Positions 44,095 through 55,174 of a stretch of DNA of 64,000 nt are shown here, one piece after another. Origin of the DNA: Sitta carolinensis (Eukaryota > Chordata > Aves > Passeriformes > Sittidae); contig CM063283.1 of assembly GCA_032173965.1 (NCBI GenBank), positions 114,379,187-114,443,186 on the forward strand, given 5' to 3'. Position 1 is the stretch's first letter; each line of letters begins with the position of its first letter. The translations under genes were made by a program, and so were the position numbers. Below the pieces are notes generated by a model, which was not told the origin of the DNA, searched no databases, and was given only the letters and a program-made list of their open reading frames with translations.

Positions 44095-44745
44095 GGCTCT
44101 GCTGCTGCCACCTGGGGTTATTGTTTGGGATCCATTCTGCCTGGCCCTTGGGCTCTGCTGCTGCCCACCTGGGGTTATTGTTTGGGATCCATTCCTGCCT
44201 GGCCCTTGGGCTCTGCTGCTGCCCACCTGGGGTTATTGTTTGGGATCCATTCCTGCCTGGCCCTTGGGCTCTGCTGCTGCCCACCTGCGGTTATTGTTTG
44301 GGATCCATTCCTGCCTGGCCCTTGGGCTCTGCTGCTGCCCACCTGGGGTTATTGTTTGGGATCCATTCCTGCCTGGCCCTTGGGCTCTGCTGCTGCCCAC
44401 CTGGGGTTATTGTTTGGGATCCATTCCTGCCTGCCCTTGGCTCTGCTGCTGCCCACCTGGGTTATTGTTTGGGATCCATTCCTGCCTGGCCCTTGGGCTC
44501 TGCTGCTGCCCACCTGGGGTTATTGTTTGGGATCCATTCCTGCCTGGCCCTTGGGCTCTGCTGCTGCCCACCTGGGGTTATTGTTTGGGATCCATTCCTG
44601 CCTGGCCCTTGGGCTCTGCTGCTGCCCCCTGGGGTTTTTGTTTGGGATCCATTCCTGCCTGGCCCTTGGGCTCTGCTGCTGCCCACCTGGGGTTATTGTT
44701 TGGGATCCAGCCCTGCCTGGCCCTTGGGCTCTGCTGCTCCCTGCT
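44095..44745. repeat. 58-bp minisatellite, about 11 units
   Basis: Unit 'acctggggttattgtttggg', 'atccattcctgcctggccct', 'tgggctctgctgctgccc'. Units are nearly identical apart from a few one- or two-base changes and deletions, so the array is young. Since 58 is not a multiple of 3, the frame rotates and all three plus frames stay open, giving 221-333 codon artefacts. Confidence 0.97.
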
Positions 44746-44911
44746 CCAGCCCAGCTCCAGAAAACATGGAAGGCAGGGATGAGCAGCTGAGGTGGCCTCA
44801 TTTCTCACAGGGATGAGGCCACCAGGTGGTGGTGGCTCCAAAAAGTCACCCGTGTCTTTGAGCCAGCGCTGATGGAGAATCAGAATTTGAGGCTTGCAAG
44901 AGGGAACATCA

Positions 44912-45320
44912 TGGAATTGTGGGATGGTTTGGGTTGGAAGGGACATTCAAAATCCATTCCACCCCATCCCTGGCAGGGCCCCCTGCCCCAGGCTGCTCCA
45001 GCCCCAGTGTCCAGCCTGGCCTGGGGCACTGCCAGGGATCCAGGGGCAGCCACAGCTGCTCTGGCAATTCCAGCCCCTCCAGGGAACAATTCCTGCCCCA
45101 ATCCCAGCCAATCCCACTCTGCAGCCATTCCCTGGTGCTGTGCCTGCAGCCCTTGGCAATTGTCTCTCTCCAGGGTTCCTGCAAGGCCACCCTGAGCTCA
45201 GCCCAAAGCTTCTCCTGTGCAGCTGAACAATCCCAGCTGTGCCAGCCTTTCCTCCCAGCACAGCTGCTCCAGCCGAGTCAGACCAGGCTGCTTCAAGACC
45301 CATCCAACCTGTCCTTGAAC
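44912..45320 (-). mobile_element. CR1 LINE, about 400 bp of 3' end
   Basis: Inverted tail region 'gtgggatggtttgggttgga', core 'ctccagccccagtgtccagc', extension through 'caattgtctctctccagggt' to 'agctgaacaatcccagctgt'. The segment 44981-45260 has one mismatch to 49645-49925. Confidence 0.93.
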
Positions 45321-46195
45321 ACTTCCAGGGATGGAATATTTTCCACCAGTGCAGCTGATTTTAGGCTGAGCCCAGCAGCTCTCCCAAAGGTTCCAGCAAA
45401 TTCCAGGGGCTGCTCACGGGATGGACTGACAATGCCCATCTGCTTCTGGATTCAAGGCACTGTTCTGAAGGAAAAACAGGAAGCACAAATCCATCATAAA
45501 TGGTCAGAAAGTTCTAAAAATAAATTTTGAGCTTGCATGGGAGAGGTTTCCAAAGTGTGACACCCTGCAACTTGCCAGATCTATAAGGCAGTGTGCTGGC
45601 AGTCAAATAAAGAGAAATATTCTCCTTCCTAATGACATCCAGCTCCCTGGTTTTATTCCTAATAAAGTGGCAGGAATAATTAAGTGGCTCTTAAAGCTGT
45701 CATGTCCTTGTGACTCTCCCCATCCCTGACCTCCAAGCCACATAACTCGTAGGAAGAGATTTCTAAACCTTGGCAGGAGCTCAGTATTCCTTTGGCTCTC
45801 ATCTCCTGGGGAAGCAAGTTGGGGTTCCAGGAGGCATTTTTCAGGAAAAAGACACACAACCTCAAAATTCCTCCACTCTTGGCCCCTTTGGGCCGAGTTC
45901 TTCTTGGAAGAACTCTTGGTTCTTCCTCCTGGGAGGCTGGGGGGAAATTGAGCTTTTCCCAAAGCACCTGCTGTGAGGGCTTCAGGAAAAATTGTCATAT
46001 TTTGATGAGATTCTTCATCACTTCAGCAGATTTGGGATTGGGTCCTTTTTTCTTCAGGCGATCCATCCCAGGGAAGCTGATCCACATGGGAAGTCACACA
46101 GAGGTCAAGTGGGGAAGGATCCAAACCCTGCACCTTAAACTGGAAATACGTGGTTCCCCATGCCTGATATTTAATTTAATTCCTTGTTTTCTTCT
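45321..46195. other. unique sequence, no feature seen
   Basis: Single-copy. 'ttgaacacttccagggatgg' at about 45314-45333 may be a further CR1 remnant. Confidence 0.35.
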
Positions 46196-46378
46196 TTTAT
46201 TGTGAGGGTGGTGAGACCCTGGAAAAGATTTCCTAGAGAAGCTGTGGCTGCTCCTGAATCCCTGGAAATCTCCCAGGTCAGGGTGGATGAGGCTTGGAGC
46301 AACCTGGGGTAGTGGAAAGTGTTGGAATTAAATGATCTTTTTTTTTTTCCAACCCAAACCATTCTAAATGTAGCAATT
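46196..46378 (+). mobile_element. CR1 LINE, 3' end
   Basis: 'ttattgtgagggtggtgaga' followed by 'gagaagctgtggctgctcct' and 'gaggcttggagcaacctggg', ending 'ccaacccaaaccattctaaa'. Confidence 0.88.
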
Positions 46379-47136
46379 TCAAACAACTTCAGAACAATTG
46401 TAAAGGTGCAACTGTGTGAAATTGGAGAATCAGAACTCGAAACAATCCTCCATTAAAAGAAAAAAAAAAGTAAAAAAAAACCCAACCCAAACTGGAAAGA
46501 AATAAATCAAGCCAATCAACCTAGAACCAAGCAGGGACAATTAAAGCAGAGTCCATAAAACTTTACAAGGAACTTCTCCAAAAGAGAAGAAAGTCTTGAA
46601 GAATGATCAAATATAACCCGTGCCAGTAATTGCACTGAAAGAAAACAATTATCCTTCTCCAAGTGAAGCAGTCCAGGCACCACTGGGGTGTTACAATAAT
46701 AAGAATGGCCCAGCAATTCCAGCAGTCCTGCAGGAAACGTTAAACAGGGGAAGTGATGTGGAAATGCTGAGTTATTTACCCAAATTCATTTTATTCCAGG
46801 GATTTGCTGCCTTTGACCCTTAACACCCTTTGCACGAAGTGGAGAAGTAAACTTTTTTTTTTTTAATTCCTTTTCACAAGTCCTTTGGTTTTCATTTTAT
46901 TCCATGGAAAAAAAAAAAAAAAAAAAAAAAAGCCACAACTTTTGCAGGAAAACATTTTTAAGAAAATACATAAATACATCTATGGTGGACTCTGGAAAGG
47001 TTTTTTTTTCATTGATTTTGCATCTTAGATGAGATTGTCCAAATGTGGTATCAAAATTATTCAGGGATTTAAGTGGCTGACAGCATAAAACTCCAAAAGA
47101 GATATTGGGTTATCAAGTGGTTTAAATAAGCACAGA
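46379..47136. other. unique sequence with A/T runs
   Basis: AT-rich DNA with an A25 run (about 46908-46931); no gene recognised. Confidence 0.4.
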
Positions 47137-47196
47137 AAGGTTGGGATTGATGATCTCAGAGGTCTTTTCCCACTTAATTAATTCTCTGATAAAGCA
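47137..47196 (+). mobile_element. CR1 LINE, terminal fragment
   Basis: 'ggttgggattgatgatctca' followed by 'gaggtcttttcccacttaat' resembles the last 50 bp of an older CR1 subfamily. Confidence 0.5.
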
Positions 47197-48129
47197 GCCC
47201 AAGAAATGACCAGACCCTGACACAAATCCCACTTTTCAGATCCCTTCAGAAGGCTTTGGACCCCCTTTTGTCCCCCTTAAATCTCCAGATCTGCCGTTGA
47301 TTTTCATTCTGGATCAACGTAGATAATCAATGAATCAACCAATCAATCAATTTAGCTGATCACCTGAACCTCTGGAGTGCTTGGCCCAATAATTCCTGTG
47401 TTTTTAGCAGTTCTGCCACTCCAGCTCCACCCTTGACTGGGATTTAGAAGCGTGGACGTGCCCCTGCCCATAAAATAAACTCAACCAGGGAATTTCTTAA
47501 TGAACTCCCCCAGAAAGTACAAGAAAGGGTCAGTCCCGTGCTTTTCCCTGAGACAAATTGGACCATAAATCTGACAAGTTTTTTTTTGGACATTAATTAG
47601 GTTCCACTGGTGTAAGAAATTCTCCTTTCTTTGCTCATTTGCCTGGCGAGTTTGGGTGCGGTGCCAAAACCTTTCTGCCGCGCCGCGAGCTCAGCCATGG
47701 GATTTCCAGCAATTTCTCTGAGCTCACTGTGGTTTATTGCTCCACAAAAAAAAAAAACAAACCAACAAAACAAAACAACAAAACCCTTCAGATTTTCAAG
47801 GAAATTTTCTCCCGGCCTCTTCTTTTTTTTTTTTATTTTTTTTTAATTTTTACGAGTTTTTTCTTCGCATCCCAAACCCGCTGGGCTTTGAACAAAAGGC
47901 TCCTTTCAGGGCAGTCACTTCTGCTCAAGATTAATTTATGACATTTATGTGGTGTTAGGCAGTGATCATTCAGATGGGAAATTAAAGGACATTTCCTCAG
48001 CAGGTCCTTGCCAGTTCCTGTGGTAACCTTAACATCCCATTGGATCCAGAATCCATGGAATAACCCCCTCAGTAGCTCTGGAAAAATTCTCTTTTGTCAC
48101 TGCTGCTAATCCCCAGGAATTCCATGTCC
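47197..48129. other. unique sequence, no feature seen
   Basis: Contains a small CpG cluster 'tgccgcgccgcgagctcagc' (about 47676-47695) and A-rich and T-rich runs to 47860. No exon recognised. Confidence 0.35.
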
Positions 48130-48134
48130 AGACC
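48130..48134. repeat. target-site duplication, left copy (AGACC)
   Basis: Same pentamer at 48772-48776. Five-base duplications are usual for ERVL-like elements. Confidence 0.6.
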
Positions 48135-48183
48135 TGTGGTGATTTTTTTTTTCTTATTTTTTTCTTATTTATTTTTTTAATAT

Positions 48184-48214
<31 letters not shown>

Positions 48215-48771
48215 TTTTATTTTTAATTTAGGCTTTTTTTTTTTTTAGGGTTAGGATTAAAAGTGTGAGAGGCAGAATTTTTGTTTGGCTTTGGACGTCT
48301 ATTATTTTTAATTTATGCTCTAGTTTTATTGATTGCGAGTGGTTTTACATGTTAAGTTAATAAGGTAAAAAACTGAGTATAGAGTTATGTCTTTAAGGAT
48401 TTTTTTAAGTTTAATTATGAGATGTTAACTAAATTATTTTTATTTTTAATTTAATAATTGCTTACGTTTCTCACTGCAGATTTTTTTGACTAATCATACA
48501 AAATTACTTAAACTTGTGAAGAAGAAGGATTAATCTGTCTTTTAAAACTTTTGTTGCATACATATTTCTATATCTCACAACTTCAAATTTTAAATTTCTC
48601 ACCCTGTGAGAAATAACACACTTCTATTCAACTACACATTCACAATCCTAATGTTAAAGCAAAATTTTGGAAGCTTTTTCCATGGCCTCAGGTTAAAGGC
48701 AGTGGTTTTTTTGTGGCTCAGTCCCTGTCAGCACAGAAAGCCTGAAATCCTCTGTGTCCTGGGATCTCACA
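48135..48771 (-). mobile_element. solo LTR, copy C, G-to-A rich
   Basis: Read on the minus strand it starts TGTGAGATCCC and ends ATCACCACA, aligns along its length with copies A and B, and is flanked by AGACC on both sides. Compared with B it shows many G-to-A changes in the promoter and 3' half (for example TTGGGTT to TTAAATT, GGCATC to AACATC, CTGACCCTGAA to CTAACCCTAAA). Near its 3' end a (TTTA)n run has expanded (plus strand about 48175-48225). No internal viral sequence remains. Confidence 0.8.
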
Positions 48772-48776
48772 AGACC
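48772..48776. repeat. target-site duplication, right copy (AGACC)
   Basis: Identical to 48130-48134. Confidence 0.6.
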
Positions 48777-49584
48777 TGAGGGAATTTTGCATCCCAAGCT
48801 TGTCCCAGGCAATGATCCAGGGAAATCTGACCACTCCTGCGAGCTGCTGAAGTGCAAAAAGACAAAAATTCGTGGAAAAAGCCCCAAAAAATGGGGATAT
48901 GAAAGTTGAAGGAGCAGATTTTGGGCTTGAGTATCCCATGCTGCTGCAGCTAACAGCCCTTGGGATCTGCAGATTCCTGCTGCAAGTTTTGGGAAGGTGT
49001 TTCCTGCAGGAAAAGAGGTGCTGGAGGAGAGGAGAGGGTGCTTCCCTCCCTGGAGAGCCTGAGGCATTTTAAGGAATAAATGTGAAGAATTCAGAAGGAG
49101 CAGGAAATTATTTTAGCTGCAGCTCTTGGGAGGGAGATCCTGCTTTATGCAGAGCCACAAATGGGAGTTTTCCAAAGCAAACCTTTTAGGGATTGTCCTG
49201 AGAGTCTACTACAGGAGAAAAGTACCCCACAGAAGGGTTTTGCTGTTTTATTTTCCTTTTGATCATCTCTGTCACAACCACATTCTCCAGACCAACATGC
49301 CAGACTCGTAAATGTGTTTGCCTCTGCATGGAAAAGCAGTGATATTCTGACATCCTGAAAAAAAAACAATGTGGCTTTCCCAAACCACCTGTGCTGGTCA
49401 GGGCAGAAGAGTTTGTCTGAGAAAAGATGACTGGCAGGTTTTGCTGTCGTGTGGGACCTGTGTGTGTGAAAATGCAGCTCAGAATGCATTTGGGAGGCAG
49501 CTGGAGCTCAGGAGAGGGGATTTAGCCAGGGGTAGACAGAAATCCATGGGCAGAAATCCATGGTTATATAATCTGGATTAGAAA
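48777..49584. other. unique sequence, no feature seen
   Basis: Single-copy. Opposing small frames (114 codons minus at 49145-49489) are not recognised. Confidence 0.4.
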
Positions 49585-50245
49585 CAGTCATAGAATGGTT
49601 TGGGTTGGAAGGGACCTCAAAGATCATTTAGTTCCCATCCCCTGCCCCTGCCCCAGGCTGCTCCAGCCCCAGTGTCCAGCCTGGCCTGGGGCACTGCCAG
49701 GGATCCAGGGGCAGCCCCAGCTGCTCTGGCAATTCCAGCCCCTCCAGGGAACAATTCCTGCCCCAATCCCAGCCAATCCCACTCTGCAGCCATTCCCTGG
49801 TGCTGTGCCTGCAGCCCTTGGCAATTGTCTCTCTCCAGGGTTCCTGCAAGGCCACCCTGAGCTCAGCCCAAAGCTTCTCCTGTGCAGCTGAACAATCCCA
49901 GCTGTGCCAGCCTTTCCTCCCAGCAAGCTGCTCCAGCCTCTGCTCCTCCTGCTCCCTGCTCTGGGCTCTCCCCAGCAGCTCCAGCTCCTCCTGGGCTGGA
50001 TCCCAGTTCTGCACCCAGCTCTGCAGGTGGGGCTCACCCGAGCAGGGGGCTCAGGACTCAGTCCCAATCCCAATCCCAATCCCAGTCCCAATCCCAGTCC
50101 CTTTCCTGCTCCCCAGCTGGGCACAGGGGGCTCTGGGCTGGGGCAGCTCCAGCTCTCCCCACCAGAATCCCGGGGGTTCAGGTTGGCTTCCTGGCCAGCA
50201 GGACGATGCTTTGGGCTCGTGCTCAAGTTTAAATGTGTGGTTAAA
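49585..50245 (-). mobile_element. CR1 LINE, longest copy in the window (about 650 bp)
   Basis: Inverted tail 'tcatagaatggtttgggttg', core and middle blocks as in 44912-45320, then a further 5' part ('ctctgggctctccccagcag') to about 50245. A (CCCAAT)n run (about 50060-50103) is embedded. Frames of up to 200 codons are CR1 shadows. Confidence 0.9.
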
Positions 50246-50439
50246 TCCCACTCATGGCAATGAAATCCAAGCCTGTGCTCAAAGCTGAGCAGTTGATTGA
50301 ATTGTGGCAGTACTGAGAGGCCTTTGTAGAATTAATTAATGGATCTGAGCTGCTTTTTATGCCTGGGACCCACAGAGAGCTGGGCAGCTGCTGTGTGATT
50401 TTGAAACATGCTCCCAGTTCAGTGCAGGATCCAGACACA
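50246..50439. other. unique sequence, no feature seen
   Basis: Single-copy. Confidence 0.35.
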
Positions 50440-50960
50440 AGTGGTAGCGCACATTATATGGATTTATGGCATTCCCCGGAGGATTCCGGGTCAATAAAAC
50501 ACTGACTGGATTACAAAGAGGCCTCTAAAGTGTTTGCTGGAATTTGCAAGGAATGAATGGATGAATGACTGTTGGGTTTATGACTGGAAAACATCTTTCT
50601 GTGGATGCTGCAGCTCGGGCTGACTGACATAACCTCAATTTTGCTGTGTTTTGAACAACTGTATTTATTGTACCCTGGCCAGAAGGCAAAAAATAAAAAA
50701 GGGAGGCAGAACGTTGTAGTGGTGAGCAGTTAAAATAATCTGGAAAATAATACAAGTTTAATGTCAATGATTGATTATTATTCTGCATGGTTGCTTTTCC
50801 TGCTGGAAATAAATCATTTTACAGGCTTCCAGCAGGACCAGCGCTCTGGAGTTAAGCAGCCACGTTGGACACAAGGCAGGAAGCTTGGAGCTTATCTCAA
50901 CCTTATCTGGAAGTGTGGTTTCACATAATTATTTCAGAAGTGAGCTTGAGTTTTCTAAAG
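50440..50960. promoter_or_regulatory. unique block with paired GATA and RUNX-type motifs, candidate enhancer
   Basis: Two TTATCT (minus-strand AGATAA) sites at 50892-50897 and 50903-50908 are followed by TGTGGT (50914-50919), all within 28 bp. Upstream are 'gacattccccggaggattcc'-like CpG-retaining sequence (about 50470) and 'caatgattgattattattct'. Repeat-free. Function inferred. Confidence 0.33.
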
Positions 50961-51689
50961 AACCAGAGAAACTCCTACATGCAGCAGGAAAGTTTCATTC
51001 CCAGCTGGGTGAGCATAGGAAAAGACACAACAAACAAGGGTTAAAAATGTGAAAAACGAGCTTTCTGTGAGGGGTGAGAGGCCAAAGGAAGAAACCTCAG
51101 CAGAAGCCCAAACACTTTTGGGAAGTGTTGGAATTGCCCAGCACTTCCCAAAAACTGAGGGCCATCCTTGGAGCTCCAGAACCTCCCTGGAGCCCTGGCT
51201 GCCCCTGGATCAGTGGGATAAAGGGATATTGTTGCCAATCAGGTTTTGGAGCTGTTTGGGTGTCAGGATGGAGGAGCTCAAGGAGCAGGAGGGTCGAGGT
51301 GCTCCCTGGTGAGGGATCTGGGGTCACCCATGTCCCCAGTGAGCTTTGCTGCTCCCTGGCTTGGCCATCCAGAGTCACCCAGAGGGGGCAAAAGAAGGAG
51401 CTCAATCCTCTGGGATTTGCTTTCCTGAGGGATTTCCCATCCCACCAACAGAGGAAGAACATCCAGACCTTGATTCCTGCTTGGATTCAGTTCCAGGTCC
51501 TGGCAGCAGCGATTCTTTGCTGTGACTCCACTCTAAACTCTTATTTTCCTACGGAATTTCCACAGGAGGGATTCCAGCAGCTTCAGCCACCCCACATCCC
51601 TCAGAAATCAGGAATGTGCTGAGCCCTGATCACACGCAGCAACCACAAGCTGTGCTCAGGGAATTGCTGCTGTCAGAGTTTGACATCAG
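50961..51689. other. unique sequence, no feature seen
   Basis: Frames of 121-182 codons on opposite strands overlap here (51074-51622 and 51097-51462); neither shows a domain that I recognise. Confidence 0.35.
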
Positions 51690-52760
51690 CCCTCAATGGC
51701 AGAGCTGTGATAATTAATACATGAGGATAACGAGGGGTTAATCAAATTAGCAATGCCATTCCTATTACTATTTTGCAAGCCCATCTAATCACTTACACAG
51801 CACCCACTGGGTTGTTTTGGGGGGGTTTTAAAGGACATTTCTCCTCCTTCTACAGGAAAACAGGAATTTTGAGGAATTCAGGAAAAGGGAAAAGGTAACT
51901 GGGAATAGCAACAACAACAAATAGAAGGAAAGAGTTGAAAAATCCATTTATCAACTTATTTTATCAGCAGCAGCAGCAAATACATGTTCTAGATCACTTT
52001 ACTGAATGGAAAACCTCCCCCAAGGCAGCCAAATTAAATGGAAATCGAGGCTCTACCTTGAGCTCAAATAAAGCACAGACAGGAGCCATGGCAAGTCCAT
52101 TAAATTTTAATTAGCTGGTCATTAAAGGGTGCCATTCATTTGGGATATTGCATGGCAAGGAAGGCCAAGTACAGGAGGGTCTGGCTCGATTTTCTTAATG
52201 GTCTCCTTACACATTTCTCTCCAGGATTATGATCAGTTCTTCCTAAATTTATGGAGCAATTTCTTACCTCAGCGGAGTGGAAATGTCAGGGAACGCAATG
52301 CAGGGAAAAGTGGGTGCTGTTTTTAAGGAATCAGAGTGTCCTGATTATTTCTAGGGATCTGGAGGGGCAGCTCCAGCACAAATCTGGTCTCCTGTGAGAA
52401 GAGAGCCCCTAATTACTGCAGCAATGAATCCATTTAATCAAAACGGACACACAGCACTCCGCTAATTCCACCAGGAACTCATGGAAATCATCAATTTAGC
52501 CCAGTGTGATGTGAAGAATGAGACTTCAAACTTCCAGGAAAAGCATCTCCTGGAGCTTGTTTGATGCTCCCCCCCCAAAAAAAAAAAAGGGGTTGTATTT
52601 GCAGTTTAATGGCCGAGGGCACAATGCCACGCTGTGTGTTTGGGCTTGGGAGAGCTCAAAGCAGAACTCTCCTAATTGGAACTGCTCAGATCCCCAGCGT
52701 GGAGGTTCATTCCAAGGAATATACTTGCTGCTGGAAAATAGAGCTGCTCCAATTTAATTA
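51690..52760. promoter_or_regulatory. unique AT-rich blocks rich in homeodomain cores, candidate conserved elements
   Basis: At 51700-51790 'gataattaatacatgagga' and 'gggttaatcaaattagcaat', and at 52405-52500 'cccctaattactgcagcaat' and 'catttaatcaaaacggacac', give several TAAT cores in each of two repeat-free blocks. Inference from motif density only. Confidence 0.3.
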
Positions 52761-52822
52761 GAGAGCAGCTATACTCAGGCTTTGTGATTGGGCCCATGAA
52801 TTCCTCCCCGGAGCTGAAACAC

Positions 52823-52853
<31 letters not shown>

Positions 52854-53424
52854 AGGAGCAAAGGGAAAGGGAACTGCTTTCAATTTCCGTTTTATTATGC
52901 CGTAATGGATGATTTCCAGACCAGGAAAAAAAAAAAATAACCAACCCAAAAAATCCAGCCTCTACCTGGGGTTAACCCAGTTCCAGCAGGTAATGGAATC
53001 TGTTTTCCTTGCTGCAGCTGGAGAATGATTGAGCTCGACGTCTTGATTTTGGGCAAGGCAGTGGAGCAGGAAGAAAATCAGCTCCAGGAAAGTGGGGGAT
53101 GCTTTGAAGTGAAAGGGAAATACACTTTTCTGGGACTCTCAGGATAGGGCCAATTAAAGCCTGGATATTTTTACATGGCACAAAAATGTTCTGTGCTTGC
53201 ACCAAGGCCTGAGGAGGGAGAAAAGAGCAGGATTTTGGGGTGTCCATGGTTTTGCTGCACTGGGAGCTGAGGATCCATGAGGATGGAGATGTTTGGGAGC
53301 CAGCTCTGGGGTCTTTGGCTGGATTTTCTCCTGCTCCACTTGGGAATGTGGGAACATTCCTCTTGGGAATGTTCTCTATCCCTAAAGAGCTGAGAAAGGT
53401 GTGTTACTTTATAGACTTGGAATT
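52761..53424. other. unique sequence with a T27 run
   Basis: The T run (about 52827-52853) and A run (about 52925-52937) are the only simple repeats. No gene recognised. Confidence 0.4.
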
Positions 53425-53545
53425 TGTCCAGGGAACTTGTGGATATCCCTGGGAGTGTCCAAGGCCAGGCTGGACAGAGCTTGGAGCAACCTGGGATAGT
53501 GGGAAGCGTGGCAGGAGCTCTGGAATTAAATTACCTTTAAGCTAA
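53425..53545 (+). mobile_element. CR1 LINE, 3' fragment
   Basis: 'gggagtgtccaaggccaggc' followed by 'tggacagagcttggagcaac' and 'ctctggaattaaattacctt'. Confidence 0.8.
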
Positions 53546-54287
53546 AAGAGCCTACAAATGCAGTTTTATTTTACAGATTATTGAACCCATTCTTTACTCC
53601 TTATTTTATTTGACCTGAATGTGTTATATGAGATATTCTCTGCCAAGAGCCTTGATAAGTGTGAGGACTCTGAGTCAATTATATCATCTGAAAGAACAAA
53701 GTTTTAAAATGTGAAATAAATAGGAACAGAAGACATTGGCCATTATATCAGATTTTGATTAATTTTTGTTAAGCATTTGGTTTTATCCAAGACAAGGGTG
53801 CAAACAAAGGAACCAATTTGTCCAGGCAGGTGAGAGAGATGAGAGAATCAAGCTCAAGAGTTCTCATCTTAAGAGCTGTCAGAGAATTTATGAAAACTCT
53901 CAATTAGATAAAGCAAATTCATTTCGGTACAAAGAAAACTTGACCGGGTCATGTAAAACAACAACTGAAGGGACAATTTGTCCCTGAGTAGGTGATTAGG
54001 TCATTTCAGCAAATGAGAAAATGGAATAATTGTCCAGCCATCAAATGGCTGAACCCAACGGGAAGAACATTCACTCTCCTTTTTACTGAAGGACCAGCAC
54101 TGAACACTCCCAAATCCATAATAAGGCAACAAATGAACTGCCCAGCTTTCCCAGAGAACGTTTTACGGGATAAAAATTCAGAATTCCTTCCTTCTGCACA
54201 CACACAGCTTCGGCCTTTCCTCTGTCCCTCCTTCCTTGTCTCCTTCCTGAAAGAGGGGCAGGCTCAGGGGAGCCCAGGGGGAATTTC
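53546..54287. other. unclassified AT-rich sequence
   Basis: Single-copy within the window. Its texture (53570-54180, 'ggacaatttgtccctgagta') is reminiscent of avian retroviral DNA, but I cannot support an assignment. Confidence 0.3.
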
Positions 54288-54440
54288 CCTTTCCTGGGAA
54301 GGGTGGGCAGGGCTGGGAACTGCCCAGGGAGGGTGGCAGTGCCCAGCCCTGGAGGGGGCACTGGAGGTGGCACTCAGGGGGACAAGGTGGGCACAGCTGG
54401 CACCCCGTGGGCTGGGAGGGCTGTGCCAGCCCCAGGCATT
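54288..54440 (+). mobile_element. CR1 LINE, 3' end
   Basis: 'gggaagggtgggcagggctg' followed by 'gtggcactcagggggacaag' and 'gtgggcacagctggcacccc'. Its tail passes directly into the octamer array that follows. Same subfamily as in inverted repeat 4. Confidence 0.8.
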
Positions 54441-55072
54441 CAGGGATTCTGGGATTCTGGGATCCTGGGATATTGGGATTCAGGGATCCTGGGATTTTAG
54501 GATTCTGGGATCCTGGGATTCAAGGATCCTGGGATTCTGGGATACCGGGATTCTAGGATTCTGGGATTCAAGGATCCTGGGATTCTGGGATCCTGGGATT
54601 CTAGGATTCTGGGATCCTGGGATTCAAGGATCCTCGGATTCTGGGATACCGGGATTCTAGGATACTGGGATACCAGGATTTGGGGATCCTGGGATTCTGG
54701 GATATTGGGATTCAGGGATCATGGGATTCAAGGATCCTGGGATTTTAGGTTTCAGGGATTCAGGATCCTGGGATTCTGGGATCCTGGGATTCTGGGATCC
54801 TGGGATTCTGGGATCCTGAGATTCAGGGATTCTAGAATTCTGGGATTCAGGGATTCAGGAATTCTGGGGCCTGAGATTCTGGGATCCTGCAAACCTGGGA
54901 TTCTGGGATCTTGAAATCCTGGGATCCTGGGATTCTGGAATTCAGGGATTCTGGGACCCTGGGTTTCTGGGATCCTGGGATTCTGGAATCCTGGGATTTT
55001 GGGATTCTGGGATCCTGGGATCCCAGGATTCAAGGATTCTGGGCTCCAGGGATTCTGGGATTCTGGGCTTAC
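54441..55072. repeat. 8-bp minisatellite (GGATTCTG/GGATCCTG), about 79 units, grown from a CR1 tail
   Basis: Units alternate GGATTCTG, GGATCCTG, GGATTCAG, GGATACCG and the like. The CR1 3' end normally has only a few copies of an octamer of the form GATTCTRT; here the array starts where that tail should be, about 630 bp long. Open frames on both strands are artefacts. Confidence 0.95.
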
Positions 55073-55130
55073 ACGCTGCACTGCCATCAGGCAGGGATGG
55101 GATCGTTGGTGTTGATGTGTCTGATAAGGA

Positions 55131-55131
<1 letters not shown>

Positions 55132-55172
<41 letters not shown>
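55132..55172. repeat. (TA)n microsatellite
   Basis: About 15 TA dinucleotides, then TGTATATATACACACA, a palindromic end. Confidence 0.95.

Positions 55173-55174
<2 letters not shown>

Noticed and set aside
43781..44816. 277- and 333-codon plus-strand frames with a regular repeat
   Set aside because: They translate the 58-bp minisatellite in successive frames. Alternative frames on both strands are equally open.
49145..49489. 114-codon minus-strand frame as a possible gene
   Set aside because: No recognisable domain, no splice or promoter evidence, and a comparably open overlapping frame on the other strand.
50060..50103. Possible interstitial telomere repeat (CCCAAT)n
   Set aside because: The vertebrate telomere unit is CCCTAA. 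This run is CCCAAT/CCCAGT and lies inside a CR1 copy.
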